Notes: generated by a model from the sequence alone, not told the origin. DNA of 64,000 nucleotides from Prevotella sp. (GCA_016281815.1 JAEEJK010000075.1:1-64000), one strand, 5' to 3'; positions 26,526-35,975 are shown, numbered from the stretch's first letter. Made by a program: numbers and translations.

Positions 26526-26936
26526 ATGAAGAAATTTCTGACCATTTTATGGGCCATGTTCATCCCATACCTGACAGCCTCTGCACAGGATGAGATGACA
26601 AATACTTTGGGAGAAACTGACAACGAAATTGCGAATGTTTCCCCCATTGCAAAAGTGGCATCCGCCTCATTGGCAGCCTTGGATGTCAATGGCGACGGTG
26701 TGCTGAATGCTGGCGACATCGTGGACATCGTCAGGTTCGTAAGAGGCAATGCGCGGGCTGATTTTCAGAAAAGCAAGGCCGACGTCAATGGCGATGGAGA
26801 AGTCAACCTCGAGGATGCCAAACTGCTGTCCGTGGCACTCACCGGAGGCGAACTTCCTTCTTCCTCGACACGTCCCACAGAAAACACCTCTGTGATGAGG
26901 GGAGATTCCGTCATCAATCCGGCAGGACCACAATAA
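26526..26936 (+). CDS. Small secreted dockerin protein
   Basis: A 136-residue exported protein. The signal peptide is MKKFLTILWAMFIPYLTASAQ. Most of the mature chain is a type I dockerin pair with two calcium loops, DVNGDGVLNAGD and DVNGDGEVNLED, each followed by the expected helix. It has no catalytic module. Dockerins bind cohesin modules with calcium, and cohesin-like modules are encoded in the next genes. A 20-bp sequence that includes the stop codon is repeated directly after it (26917-26957). Own promoter at 26419. Confidence 0.85.
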   Translation: MKKFLTILWAMFIPYLTASAQDEMTNTLGETDNEIANVSPIAKVASASLAALDVNGDGVLNAGDIVDIVRFVRGNARADFQKSKADVNGDGEVNLEDAKLLSVALTGGELPSSSTRPTENTSVMRGDSVINPAGPQ

Positions 26937-26957
26937 TATCCGGCAGGACCACAATAA
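26917..26957. repeat. 20-bp direct repeat over a stop codon
   Basis: ATCCGGCAGGACCACAATAA occurs at 26917-26936 and again at 26938-26957. The first copy encodes the last residues and TAA stop of the dockerin protein; the second lies just outside the gene. It looks like a recent slip-type duplication. Confidence 0.9.
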
Positions 26958-27089
26958 CAAATGAGTGCCCAGTGCTTTCTGCAGACTCTCGGTCCGTTAA
27001 AAAAAGTTATTTTTTGCGTTGATTTGGCAAAAATAGGGGATTGTGACAAAAGTTTTTGAGGAAATGTGTGTGTTTTAAAAATATTTTCC

Positions 27090-27097
27090 TAATTTTG
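27090..27097 (+). promoter_or_regulatory. Candidate -7 box (TAATTTTG)
   Basis: TAATTTTG lies about 140 bp before the cohesin/dockerin gene at 27238; the -33 position reads GTGTG, not TTG. It probably drives that gene and the next one. Confidence 0.5.
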
Positions 27098-27237
27098 CAC
27101 ATTGATAATTAGAGTTTTCCCTCAATATCATTGGCTTCGTGCCAGAATAGGGGGGAGAATGAGAGATGATGTATTATTTAGACAACAAAGACCCAAAGTA
27201 ATTGATTGCAGTATTTTACAGTCAAATTTTAAAAGGA

Positions 27238-27906
27238 ATGACAAAGAGAATATGGTTGCTGGCAGTGATGATGGTGCTTGGTTTCGCCCAGAAAGCGGAG
27301 TCGAAGGCCATCAATACGCTGAATATAGGTATAGCCCCTGGTGAAACACGCGAGTGCTTTATCTACTTGAATACCGCCTATTCCAACCTTATCGCCTTCC
27401 AGATAGACCTGAAACTTCCCGCAGGACTGAAACTCAATACAGAGAACTGCTCCCTGACAAGTCGCGTCACCGATAAGGAGCAGATGCTTTTTGCAGGGGA
27501 AGTGGGAGCCAACACCTACCGGTTGGTGTCCACTTCGTTCAATGCCATCCCGTTTTCGAAAGAAGAAGGCACTTTCGTGAGGTTATCACTGACAGCCGAC
27601 AATACATTCAAGGGCGGAACGGTATCTCTCAGCAACATGACATTCTTCACTAATACAAGTGCGAAAGTAGGGTGCACCAACGACTCTTTCACAGTGGAAG
27701 CCACTCAGAAGCGCAATGGGGATGTCAATTTCAACGGATCAGTAGACATCAGCGACACCATGTTTATCATCAATTATATCCTCGATAAGAACGCCCTCTA
27801 CACCAGTGCTCTTGACGTGAATGGCGACGGAGAGGTCAACATCAGCGATGCGTTGGCAGTGGTGGACAGAATCCTTGGAAGATCTCAAACAACAAGAAAT
27901 AATTAA
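27238..27906 (+). CDS. Secreted cohesin-like plus dockerin protein
   Basis: A 222-residue exported protein with signal peptide MTKRIWLLAVMMVLGFAQKA. Residues about 25-150 form a beta-sandwich of the cohesin/carbohydrate-binding type (IGIAPGETRECFIYLN, LIAFQIDLKLPAGLKLN). A dockerin pair ends the chain (DVNFNGSVDISD and DVNGDGEVNISD). The start at 27238 follows AAAAGGA and gives a clean signal peptide; the earlier ATG at 27202 would not. The gene is 30 bp upstream of the next secreted protein. Cohesin-like and dockerin modules in one chain could allow end-to-end polymerisation; this is an inference. Confidence 0.82.
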   Translation: MTKRIWLLAVMMVLGFAQKAESKAINTLNIGIAPGETRECFIYLNTAYSNLIAFQIDLKLPAGLKLNTENCSLTSRVTDKEQMLFAGEVGANTYRLVSTSFNAIPFSKEEGTFVRLSLTADNTFKGGTVSLSNMTFFTNTSAKVGCTNDSFTVEATQKRNGDVNFNGSVDISDTMFIINYILDKNALYTSALDVNGDGEVNISDALAVVDRILGRSQTTRNN

Positions 27907-27936
27907 GAAAACAATAATCATTAAAAACCATCAACT

Positions 27937-29148
27937 ATGAAGAAATTTTTACTAGGAATTGCTCTCGTGCTTATGGCGAGCAGTTCGTTTGCTCAGGCGA
28001 AACTGTCTTTTGAGCCCGCTTCTTTCGAACTGAAGGCAGGTGAGACCCAATTGATTACCGTGTATCTGGAAGGTGCCGACACCTGTTCATACCAGGGTTT
28101 GTCCATGGTTTTGGAGATGCCCGATAATCTGGAGTTGGAAGAGTATTATGATGAGGACAAAGATGAGGACTTCATGGTTGAGGTTCTTCTTCCCAGCAGT
28201 ATTTTTAAAAATGAAAAAGGCAGAAATGATAAAAGTATAGTCAGTGCATTCCAATCCAATGTAGACTATACTTTCGTTAGGAAGGGACACCAGTATAAGG
28301 AGTATGACGAGGAGAACCAAACATTTGTGCCTGGACGCATCGCAGAGAGGGATGAGTTGACTTTGGTATTCTTCAACACTAAAGGCTATAACTTCCCAGG
28401 ACATTACACCGGAAAAACCAAGACTATTGCCAAGGAGCCTCTCTTCCTGTTCCAGGTCAAGGCTACTGACAAATGTTATACCGAGACCTCTTCCTTTGAT
28501 GCACATGTAATCTTAACCACTAAGACTAGCGAGACTGAGAAAGTTGACTACACCTTGGCAAAAGAGAATCCGGCATCAATGCTGACCTACAATATTGAAT
28601 ATAAACTCACAGGCGAATATGGAACCATTGCTTGGCCTGTAGCACTCGATTTCAGCAAGAACAATTTCAAGGCTGTAGGCACTGGCCGACTCACCCAAGA
28701 CAAAAAGGGAATGATGATCAACGAGGGCGTTACCAAGTTTGCTGAGGCAGAGCCCCTCATCATCAACGGTGAGCCAGGTACTTATAACCTCTATACCACC
28801 CGTGACGAAGTGGCCAAGGATGCTGACAATGTGCTTGAAGGCACACCTGATGCACCTCTGAAGGTGACCGAAAACAATGTCTATGCACTGGCAGACAAGA
28901 CTGCTGAAGGTTATGGCGTAGGTTTCTGGCACTGCCAGGAGAATGTGGAGATTCCGCAGTACAAGGCTTACTATCACAGCAATGATGCCGCTGTCGATGC
29001 CTTTATTTTTGAGGGCACCACAGGTATCCGTGAGGCAGTCGCAGGCGAAGACGCTTCTGACACATACACCATCTCTGGCGTGAAGGTAAACAACACCAAC
29101 AAGAAGGGTGTCTACATCGTCAACGGCAAGAAGGTCGTGGTGAAGTAA
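27937..29148 (+). CDS. Secreted cohesin-like protein with sorting-type tail
   Basis: A 403-residue exported protein with signal peptide MKKFLLGIALVLMASSSFAQ. The mature N-terminus is cohesin-like (LSFEPASFELKAGETQLITV, YQGLSMVLEMPDNLELEE). A second beta region follows. The C-terminus, ISGVKVNNTNKKGVYIVNGK and then KVVVK, is the tail shared with the giant BspA and the DUF285 protein. There is no dockerin. It is transcribed with the cohesin/dockerin gene before it and ends at a terminator. Confidence 0.8.
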   Translation: MKKFLLGIALVLMASSSFAQAKLSFEPASFELKAGETQLITVYLEGADTCSYQGLSMVLEMPDNLELEEYYDEDKDEDFMVEVLLPSSIFKNEKGRNDKSIVSAFQSNVDYTFVRKGHQYKEYDEENQTFVPGRIAERDELTLVFFNTKGYNFPGHYTGKTKTIAKEPLFLFQVKATDKCYTETSSFDAHVILTTKTSETEKVDYTLAKENPASMLTYNIEYKLTGEYGTIAWPVALDFSKNNFKAVGTGRLTQDKKGMMINEGVTKFAEAEPLIINGEPGTYNLYTTRDEVAKDADNVLEGTPDAPLKVTENNVYALADKTAEGYGVGFWHCQENVEIPQYKAYYHSNDAAVDAFIFEGTTGIREAVAGEDASDTYTISGVKVNNTNKKGVYIVNGKKVVVK

Positions 29149-29165
29149 GACATATTCCCCCCTAT

Positions 29166-29216
29166 AAATCCCTCCTTTGACCATGTCTTTATCAGAGGTC
29201 TGGGGAGGGATTTTTT
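29166..29216 (+). terminator. Terminator after the cohesin-like gene
   Basis: AAATCCCTCC (29166-29175) pairs with GGAGGGATTT (29204-29213), with extra pairing of GACC and GGTC inside, followed by TTTTTT. It lies 18 bp past the stop codon at 29148. Confidence 0.9.
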
Positions 29217-29237
29217 AGAACAGGGAAACATACGGCT

Positions 29238-29275
29238 CAACTGTTATTAAAGTAAGGTGTATAGAATAACAGTTG
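29238..29275. promoter_or_regulatory. Inverted repeat upstream of the giant BspA gene
   Basis: CAACTGTTATT (29238-29248) and AATAACAGTTG (29265-29275) are perfect 11-bp arms with a 16-bp spacer. It lies between the upstream terminator and the gene, so it may be an operator or a 5' leader hairpin. No clear promoter boxes were recognised in this gap. Confidence 0.6.
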
Positions 29276-29322
29276 GGTGAATGCGAAACTTGATGAAGAT
29301 ATTAGCAACCAATTTTTCTTAT

Positions 29323-32300
29323 ATGAGACAATTAAGATTACTGTTTACTTTTGTTTCAGTCTGCCTGGCCACCATGGCATGGTCGGCAGAATTCACGATT
29401 GAGGGCATTATCTATTCCGTTGTCAGCGAGGCGGATCAGACGGTCTCTGTCGTGGGCTGGGATAAAAATTATTTTGAAGACCTGAACGGTCCCATCAGCC
29501 CAACAGTTGGCGGAGGTGAGGATGTGACGGGTCCTACTGAACTCACCATCCCTTGGCGTGTGAACGGCAATGGTATATATTATAAGGTGGTTTCCATTGG
29601 AGAGAAGGCTCTCTCGGATTGCACCTCCTTGCAGACCGTCACCATACCCAACACCGTGGAATCAATTGGCAACCAAGCGTTCCTGAACTGTACGGGACTC
29701 AAGTCCGTCAAGGTGCAGTGGGTGGTGCCTTTGGCCATCAACGAGAGTGTTTTCGAAGGTGTCGACCTGAAGGGCACTGAGGAAGACCCCGAGTCGGGTG
29801 TGGTTCTTTATGTCCTCTCCGGATACGACACCGTCTATAAGTCGACGGATGTGTGGAAAGAATTCAGGATGGTCAGCACCTATTCCGACCTGAATATCAA
29901 CATCGTGTTTGCAGACCCCTTTGTCAAGGATATCTGTGTTTCCACCTGGGATACGGATGGTGACGGGGAACTCGCTTACCGTGAGGCCCGCGAAGTCACC
30001 GACCTGGGTGCCGCATTTGTGGGTGACAAAAACATTACCAGTTTCGATGAGTTCCGCTCATTCACAAGGGTTACCGTGGTGGGACAGTCTTGCTTCAGAG
30101 GTTGCACCAACCTCAAGTCCATCACCATCCCGCCAAGTGTCGCTACCATCGGGCAGACCGCTTTCGAGGGATGTACCTCACTTGAGAAAGCCACACTGGC
30201 TGTCAATCCCAACAACCGTTCGGCTGGTATCGTCACCGTGGGAGCCAGGGCTTTCGCAGGATGCTCCAGCCTGACCTATTTCAACACCAATGTGGCTGGA
30301 AAACTGAAGACGATTGGTGAGCATGCCTTTGATGGCTGCTCGAGTCTGCCCAACCTCAACATCGTCGCCTCTGTCAACTCCATCGGTGTCGGAGCATATG
30401 CCAACTGCTCCTCGCTTGCCAGCATCTATGTCAATGGATATAATAGCGTCTACAAGCACATTGAGGGAGGAACAATGATTGTCGACAAGGCCACTGGTAC
30501 ACAGTTGGTGGCCTATGCTGCAGGCAAGAACACTCAGCAGTTGACCATTCCAGAGTCTGTGAAGGAGATCCTTCCTTTCGCTTTCAGCGGAGCAAACAAA
30601 CTTACCTATGTTGACCTCAACAAGGTAGAGACCATCGGACAGTCGGCCTTCTCTGGCTGTACGCAACTCTACACCCTCCTGATTCCGGGCAATGTGGCCT
30701 TGATCGGTTCGGAGGCCTTCACCAAGGTGGCCAAGGGTATCCGTGTGCAGGTGGACTGGGAGACTCCACTCTCCATCAGCGACGGAACCTTCTCCAATGC
30801 GGAAAAACTGGAGGAGGGTGAGATTACAGGACGTCTCTTCGTGCCGGTGGGCACCAAGGACAAATATATTGCCGCTACAGGTTGGAACTGGTTCCAATTT
30901 GTGGAAAACGGCACTATCAGCGATTATGCTTCCAAGATCATCACCTTCGCCGACCCCAAGACCCGTGCCGTCTGCACCGCAGCATTTGATGCCGATGAGG
31001 ATGGCTATGTGACTCTGGATGAGGCAGCAGCCGTCACCACCCTGGGTGACACATTCAAGGGTGTTGAGATTGGCACTTTCGAAGAGTTCAAGTATTTCAC
31101 AGGCCTGACGGTCATCGAGGACAGCGCATTCTGCGGTAGCACAGTCACCAAGATTACCCTTCCTGAGGAAATCACCATGATCGGAAAGGGTGCTTTTGCC
31201 AACTGTACCGGTCTGACTGAAATCACCATTCCTGCCAATGTGTCCTCCATCGCAAGCGGAGCCTTCGGCGGCTGTACCGGCATGAAGGCATACAAGGTGG
31301 ACGAGGCCAGCGAGTTCTTCTCTGGCGGCACTTCTGGTGTCCTGTTCAACAAGGACCACTCCACTCTGATTCAATATCCTCTCAGCCTGACTGTCACAGC
31401 CATCTCCTTCCCTGATGCAGTGGAGAGCATCGCTCCGGAGGCATTCCGTGGCGCTGTGAATCTGAAGGAAGTCCATTTCAACGAGAATATCGGTTCTATC
31501 GGTGAGCGGGCATTTGCCGACTGTATCAACCTGAAGATGGTGAAGGCACCGTGGGCAGCACCACTGGAGGTGCCCGAGAACATGTTTGAGGGTGTGGAAC
31601 TCGCCAACGACTCCCTGAGCGTACCCAATGGTTCTGAGGAGGCATACAAGGCCGCAACCGTTTGGAAAGAATTCGGCAAGTTGGGCACCTACAAGATGTT
31701 CATCTTCTTTGAGGATGATGCGGTGGCAGAGATCTGCCTGGAGAACTGGGATGCCAATAAAGATGGCAGAATCAGTTACCTTGAAGCCGCTGAGGTGAAA
31801 GAACTCGGCAGCCTGTTCAGAGATAACGCCAACATCACTACATTTAAGGAACTGGCCGACTTCACTGCCATCGAGGAAATCCCTGACTCGGCATTCATCG
31901 GATGTTCCTCGTTGCAGACAATCGCCATCTCCAACGCTGTCACGAGAATCGGAAAGAGTGCGTTTGAGGGGTGCTCGGTATTCACGTTGCCTGCCCTTTC
32001 CAAATACGTGACCACCATCGGTGAGAAAGCATTCTATGGCTGCGGTGGCATCAAGTCATTCAACGCCAGCAAGTACATCACTTCCATCGGCGACGGTGCC
32101 TTTGCCAACTGCCAGGCACTCACCAAGTTCACTTCCACAGGCAGCACTGTTTACATCGCGCTTGACAACATTCTCTTCACCAAGGACACGACGACTGTGG
32201 TGGCATATCCCGCTGCCAAGGCCAATACCACGTTCAAGGTGACCAAGGACTATGTCAAGGAAATCCGTCCTTATGCATTCAGCGGTGCCTCCAAACTCAA

Positions 32301-35085
32301 GACGATCAACCTGCACATGATAGAGACCATCGGTAACCATGCCTTTGAGATGTGCAACGGATTGCAGCAGGTGGAGTTCTCTGAAGGTCTGAAGAACATT
32401 GAGGAAGGTGCTTTCAGCAACTGCCAGAACCTCCAGTCCATCAAGATACCTGCCAATGTGACGAGCATCGCTCCTAAGGCCTTTGAGGGTATGCCTGTAG
32501 CCGTCAGGTGCCAGGTGGCATGGACCACGCCTCTGGAGATTGAAGCCAATACGTTCTCCAATTATGAGACTCCCTCTGAAGATCAGATTACAGGTATGCT
32601 CTTCGTTCCCGAAGGCACCAAGAGCCTTTATGAGGCTGCTGAGGGATGGAAGTTCTTCAAGATTGTCCTTGAGTCTGACATGTCTGAATATGATGCCACA
32701 CTCATCTCCTTCGCCGATCCACTTGTCAAGCAGTTGGCTGCCGCAGCCTGGGATAAGGACGGAGACAACCAGTTGAGTTATGATGAGGCCGCCGCAGTCA
32801 CCGACCTGGGTACTGTTTTCACCGGTCAGCCCATCACCACCTTCAATGAGTTGAAATACTTCACAGCACTCACTGAGATTGCCGACAGTGCATTCAAAAA
32901 CACCAAGTTGAGTGCCATCAGTATACCTGACAGCGTGTCACGCTTCGGCGTATCGTCGTTCCAGTCAACCTCTCTCAGCAAACTTTCTATCCCTGCTGCA
33001 TTGACCGAGATCGACGACAGTGCCTTTGCCTACAACTCCGGCATCACGAGGATGACTGTTCCCGCCAGCATCGTCAAGTTGGGAGTGGGTGCCTTCAAGG
33101 GCTGTCCCAATCTTCCCTCCATCAGTGTCCAGACCGCCAATGCTTACTACTCTGCAGCAGCCGGCGTGCTCTACGACAAGACAGGCACCGTACTGAAGCA
33201 GTTCCCTGCCGGAAAGACTGTGACGGGTGATTTCGTCATTTCGTCTGCCGTCAAGGAGATTGATGAGGATGCCTTCCTGCTGAGCAAGAACCTCAAGTCG
33301 GTCACCATTCCTGTCAATGTGGAGAAAATCGGTGCTAACGCATTCCGCGGATGCCAGCAACTTGACTCCGTCACTGTGGCTTGGAGCACCCCGCTCGAAG
33401 TTCCCGAAAACATCTTTGAGGGTGTGGATGTGGCCAATGCCGTGCTCTGTGTGGCAAAAGGCACTGAGGACCTCTATGCCAAGGCACCCGTCTGGAAGGA
33501 CTTCGGCCGTGTATCTCTCTATCTTGGTGATGACGACATCATTGAGTTTGAGGACGACGTAGTGAAGCAAATCTGTGTGTCCAACTGGGATCTTAACAAT
33601 GATGGTGAACTGACTGTGGCTGAGGCCAAGGCAGTGACCACGCTCTCTACGGTATTCGCGCTCAATGCCTCCGAAGACATCAAGAAGTTCAATGAACTGA
33701 AATACTTCACAGGCCTGACCTCTATCTCTACCAATGCGTTCAAGAACTGCGCTGCTCTGGAGGCCATCACGCTTCCCAACACAGTCACTGAGATCGCCTA
33801 TGGCGCCTTCGCAGGCTGCTCCAGCCTGAAGAGTTTCTATATCCCGAAGAATGTGACGAAGTTGGGCAACGGACCGTTCAACAGTTGTACATCGTTGGAG
33901 GAATTTGTGGTTGATCCTGAGAACACCAGTTTCAGCACCGTTGATGGCGTGCTGTTCGACTACAAGAAGACCACTTTGATGGCATATCCTGGCGCAAAAG
34001 CCGGCGACTATGTGATACCTGAGAAGGTGACCACTTTGGCACAATATGCTTTCAGCGGTGCTACCCAACTCACCAACGTGCGCCTGCCGAAGACCATCAC
34101 TGCCATTCCCAATGGTGCCTTCTTCGGCTGTACCTCATTGGAGAAGGTCAATATTCCTGAAAAAGTGAACAACATCGGATCGTTCGCATTCTCAGAGTGT
34201 GCATCGCTCAGTGCTGTCAAGGTGGCATGGTCAACCCCGCTTTCGCTGTTGGCCGACGCCTTCCGCAACACATATATTGAGGATGCAAAACTCTACGTGC
34301 CAGAAGGAAAGAAGACCGTCTACTCAAGGGCTAACATCTGGAAACAGTTTGGTGAGATCAAGGAATATCCCAACTGCGACGTCAATGGTGACGGTCTGGC
34401 AGACATGCTTGACGCTGTCGATATTGTGAAGTTTGTGGTTGATACCCCCGCCGAGGAATTTGATGAATTCCTGGCAGATTTCGATGAAGATGAACTGGTG
34501 ACCGCGGCCGACGCTGTGCGTCTGCTCAACATGCTGGCCGATGGTTCGGCTGCTCCCAACATCGCTTCTGCTCCCATGAAGATGATTGAAGGTGATGAGC
34601 ATGTGGGTCTGACCCTGGATCCCAATGGTGTCATCTCTCTCAGTCTTGACAACGTCAGACGCTATTCAGCCTTCCAGTTCGACCTCACCCTGTCAGAGGG
34701 ATCAGAGGTGTCGCTGGCTCAACTCACTGAGCGCAAGAATGGACATCAGTTGGTTTACAACAAGGTGGGCGAAAACACCTATCGCTTTGTGGCCATCTCC
34801 TTGTCAGGCAATTCCTTCCGTGACTTTGAGGGCACACTGCTCAACATCATGGCAGGCAGTCGCGATGCCGAGACCGTCAGCGCAACCAATATCCGAATGA
34901 TCACCTCCGACGGTGTGACCTACCTCTTTGAGGATGTGCTTGCCGCCATGCCGACAGACATTGCCGAGGTGATGACGCAAGGTAACAGTGATGCCGATGC
35001 CATCTACAATCTCAGCGGCATGCGTGTAGAGCGTGCAGGCAAGGGTGTCTATATCGTGAACGGCAAGAAAGTAATCATCAAATAA
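29323..35085 (+). CDS. Giant BspA-type LRR surface protein with EF-hand modules, dockerin, cohesin-like domain and sorting tail
   Basis: About 1920 residues. A signal peptide (MRQLRLLFTFVSVCLATMAW) precedes a series of Treponema/BspA-type leucine-rich repeats (CTSLQTVTIPNTVESIGNQA). Five times, roughly every 250-300 residues, an EF-hand-like loop opens a new LRR block: DTDGDGELAYREA, DADEDGYVTLDEA, DANKDGRISYLEA, DKDGDNQLSYDEA, DLNNDGELTVAEA. After the last block comes a dockerin (DVNGDGLADMLDA), a cohesin-like domain and the tail KGVYIVNGKKVIIK. BspA proteins bind host or matrix proteins. The ATG at 29323 gives a standard signal peptide; the upstream ATG at 29281 lies in a GCGAAACTTGA repeat and adds 14 residues. 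Confidence 0.88.
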   Translation: MRQLRLLFTFVSVCLATMAWSAEFTIEGIIYSVVSEADQTVSVVGWDKNYFEDLNGPISPTVGGGEDVTGPTELTIPWRVNGNGIYYKVVSIGEKALSDCTSLQTVTIPNTVESIGNQAFLNCTGLKSVKVQWVVPLAINESVFEGVDLKGTEEDPESGVVLYVLSGYDTVYKSTDVWKEFRMVSTYSDLNINIVFADPFVKDICVSTWDTDGDGELAYREAREVTDLGAAFVGDKNITSFDEFRSFTRVTVVGQSCFRGCTNLKSITIPPSVATIGQTAFEGCTSLEKATLAVNPNNRSAGIVTVGARAFAGCSSLTYFNTNVAGKLKTIGEHAFDGCSSLPNLNIVASVNSIGVGAYANCSSLASIYVNGYNSVYKHIEGGTMIVDKATGTQLVAYAAGKNTQQLTIPESVKEILPFAFSGANKLTYVDLNKVETIGQSAFSGCTQLYTLLIPGNVALIGSEAFTKVAKGIRVQVDWETPLSISDGTFSNAEKLEEGEITGRLFVPVGTKDKYIAATGWNWFQFVENGTISDYASKIITFADPKTRAVCTAAFDADEDGYVTLDEAAAVTTLGDTFKGVEIGTFEEFKYFTGLTVIEDSAFCGSTVTKITLPEEITMIGKGAFANCTGLTEITIPANVSSIASGAFGGCTGMKAYKVDEASEFFSGGTSGVLFNKDHSTLIQYPLSLTVTAISFPDAVESIAPEAFRGAVNLKEVHFNENIGSIGERAFADCINLKMVKAPWAAPLEVPENMFEGVELANDSLSVPNGSEEAYKAATVWKEFGKLGTYKMFIFFEDDAVAEICLENWDANKDGRISYLEAAEVKELGSLFRDNANITTFKELADFTAIEEIPDSAFIGCSSLQTIAISNAVTRIGKSAFEGCSVFTLPALSKYVTTIGEKAFYGCGGIKSFNASKYITSIGDGAFANCQALTKFTSTGSTVYIALDNILFTKDTTTVVAYPAAKANTTFKVTKDYVKEIRPYAFSGASKLKTINLHMIETIGNHAFEMCNGLQQVEFSEGLKNIEEGAFSNCQNLQSIKIPANVTSIAPKAFEGMPVAVRCQVAWTTPLEIEANTFSNYETPSEDQITGMLFVPEGTKSLYEAAEGWKFFKIVLESDMSEYDATLISFADPLVKQLAAAAWDKDGDNQLSYDEAAAVTDLGTVFTGQPITTFNELKYFTALTEIADSAFKNTKLSAISIPDSVSRFGVSSFQSTSLSKLSIPAALTEIDDSAFAYNSGITRMTVPASIVKLGVGAFKGCPNLPSISVQTANAYYSAAAGVLYDKTGTVLKQFPAGKTVTGDFVISSAVKEIDEDAFLLSKNLKSVTIPVNVEKIGANAFRGCQQLDSVTVAWSTPLEVPENIFEGVDVANAVLCVAKGTEDLYAKAPVWKDFGRVSLYLGDDDIIEFEDDVVKQICVSNWDLNNDGELTVAEAKAVTTLSTVFALNASEDIKKFNELKYFTGLTSISTNAFKNCAALEAITLPNTVTEIAYGAFAGCSSLKSFYIPKNVTKLGNGPFNSCTSLEEFVVDPENTSFSTVDGVLFDYKKTTLMAYPGAKAGDYVIPEKVTTLAQYAFSGATQLTNVRLPKTITAIPNGAFFGCTSLEKVNIPEKVNNIGSFAFSECASLSAVKVAWSTPLSLLADAFRNTYIEDAKLYVPEGKKTVYSRANIWKQFGEIKEYPNCDVNGDGLADMLDAVDIVKFVVDTPAEEFDEFLADFDEDELVTAADAVRLLNMLADGSAAPNIASAPMKMIEGDEHVGLTLDPNGVISLSLDNVRRYSAFQFDLTLSEGSEVSLAQLTERKNGHQLVYNKVGENTYRFVAISLSGNSFRDFEGTLLNIMAGSRDAETVSATNIRMITSDGVTYLFEDVLAAMPTDIAEVMTQGNSDADAIYNLSGMRVERAGKGVYIVNGKKVIIK

Positions 35086-35095
35086 CGATCCGACA

Positions 35096-35746
35096 ATGAG
35101 AAAGAAAATCATATATTTGGTTATGGCAATGATGTGTCTTGCCAATGTCTCAAAGGCTGAGAATATCGGAGTCGATGACTTCAATATAACAGATGGCGAC
35201 ACCCTGCAGGTGGCCCTGAGACTCACCAATACGCATACCGACCTCACGGCTTTCAGCATGACCATGCAGTTGCCGGCAGGTCTGAAGTTGCTGGAGGCAA
35301 TTCCCACTGGCAGATTTAAGGGACAGGTCACTATAGGCAATCCCGACACAAGGGCATACAATATCTGTGGTCTCGACCTCGATTTTGGTACCATCACGGG
35401 TACGGAGGGTGACTTGCTCATGCTGAAGTTCACAGCGGACAGGACTTTCCAAACCAGTAAGATCACTATCAGTGACATTGACTTCATCACTACAGGTCGT
35501 GAGCATGTCAAAGCAGAGAACACGACGTTCACCGTCACTTCCGGCAACAAGCCATTGGGTATGCTCGGCGATGTCGATGGCAGTGGGGAAGTGAACATCA
35601 CCGATGTGTTGGTCATTGTCGATTACGTGCTGGACAGAGTCCATACAACCTTCATCTTCAACAATGCGGATGTGAACAAAGACGGAGAGGTGAACCTGTC
35701 AGATGCCATCTTTATCGTCAATTCCTTCATCCTGCACAGGAACTAA
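35096..35746 (+). CDS. Secreted cohesin-like plus dockerin protein
   Basis: A 216-residue exported protein, ten bases after the giant BspA gene and so in its operon. The signal peptide is MRKKIIYLVMAMMCLANVSK. The cohesin-like domain (LRLTNTHTDLTAFSMTMQLP, MLKFTADRTFQTSKITISDI) is followed by a dockerin pair (DVDGSGEVNITD, DVNKDGEVNLSD). Architecture and size match the gene at 27238. It probably supplies a partner or anchor for the giant protein. Confidence 0.85.
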   Translation: MRKKIIYLVMAMMCLANVSKAENIGVDDFNITDGDTLQVALRLTNTHTDLTAFSMTMQLPAGLKLLEAIPTGRFKGQVTIGNPDTRAYNICGLDLDFGTITGTEGDLLMLKFTADRTFQTSKITISDIDFITTGREHVKAENTTFTVTSGNKPLGMLGDVDGSGEVNITDVLVIVDYVLDRVHTTFIFNNADVNKDGEVNLSDAIFIVNSFILHRN

Positions 35747-35808
35747 ATCGTCTGAGGATGATTGAAGAACATTGACCGCCATTCATTAAATGGTGGTATA
35801 ACAAAAAG

Positions 35809-35839
35809 AGAGACGGAGCAATGCCCCGTCTCTTTTTTT
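35809..35839 (+). terminator. Terminator after the dockerin/BspA operon
   Basis: AGAGACGG (35809-35816) and CCGTCTCT (35826-35833) form an 8-bp stem followed by seven T residues. It closes the operon ending at 35746. Confidence 0.92.
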
Positions 35840-35842
35840 GTT

Positions 35843-35975
35843 GCCATGAAGAATCCTCCGTTGCCATGAAGAATCCTCAGCCCCTCCCATTCTTCACTCT
35901 TCACTCTTCCCTCTTCCCTCTTCATTCTTCACTCTTCATTCTTCACTCTTCACTCTTCCCTCTTCCGCCGTGGTG
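35843..35975. repeat. TTCACTC word array before the capsid gene
   Basis: TTGCCATGAAGAATCCTC is present twice in tandem, then CTTCACTCTTCCCTCTTCAT-type words run for about 90 bp. The same TTCACTC words close the spacers before the phage genes at 42036, 44179 and 44767. Confidence 0.85.

Noticed and set aside
29281..29322. Upstream ATG of the giant BspA gene
   Set aside because: It lies in an ATGCGAAACTTGA repeat also found in a non-coding spacer at about 41958, and it would place 14 residues before the signal peptide; not fully excluded.
30178..31476. 432-codon minus-strand frame opposite the giant BspA gene
   Set aside because: Shadow frame created by LRR codon repetition; no start signal or domain.
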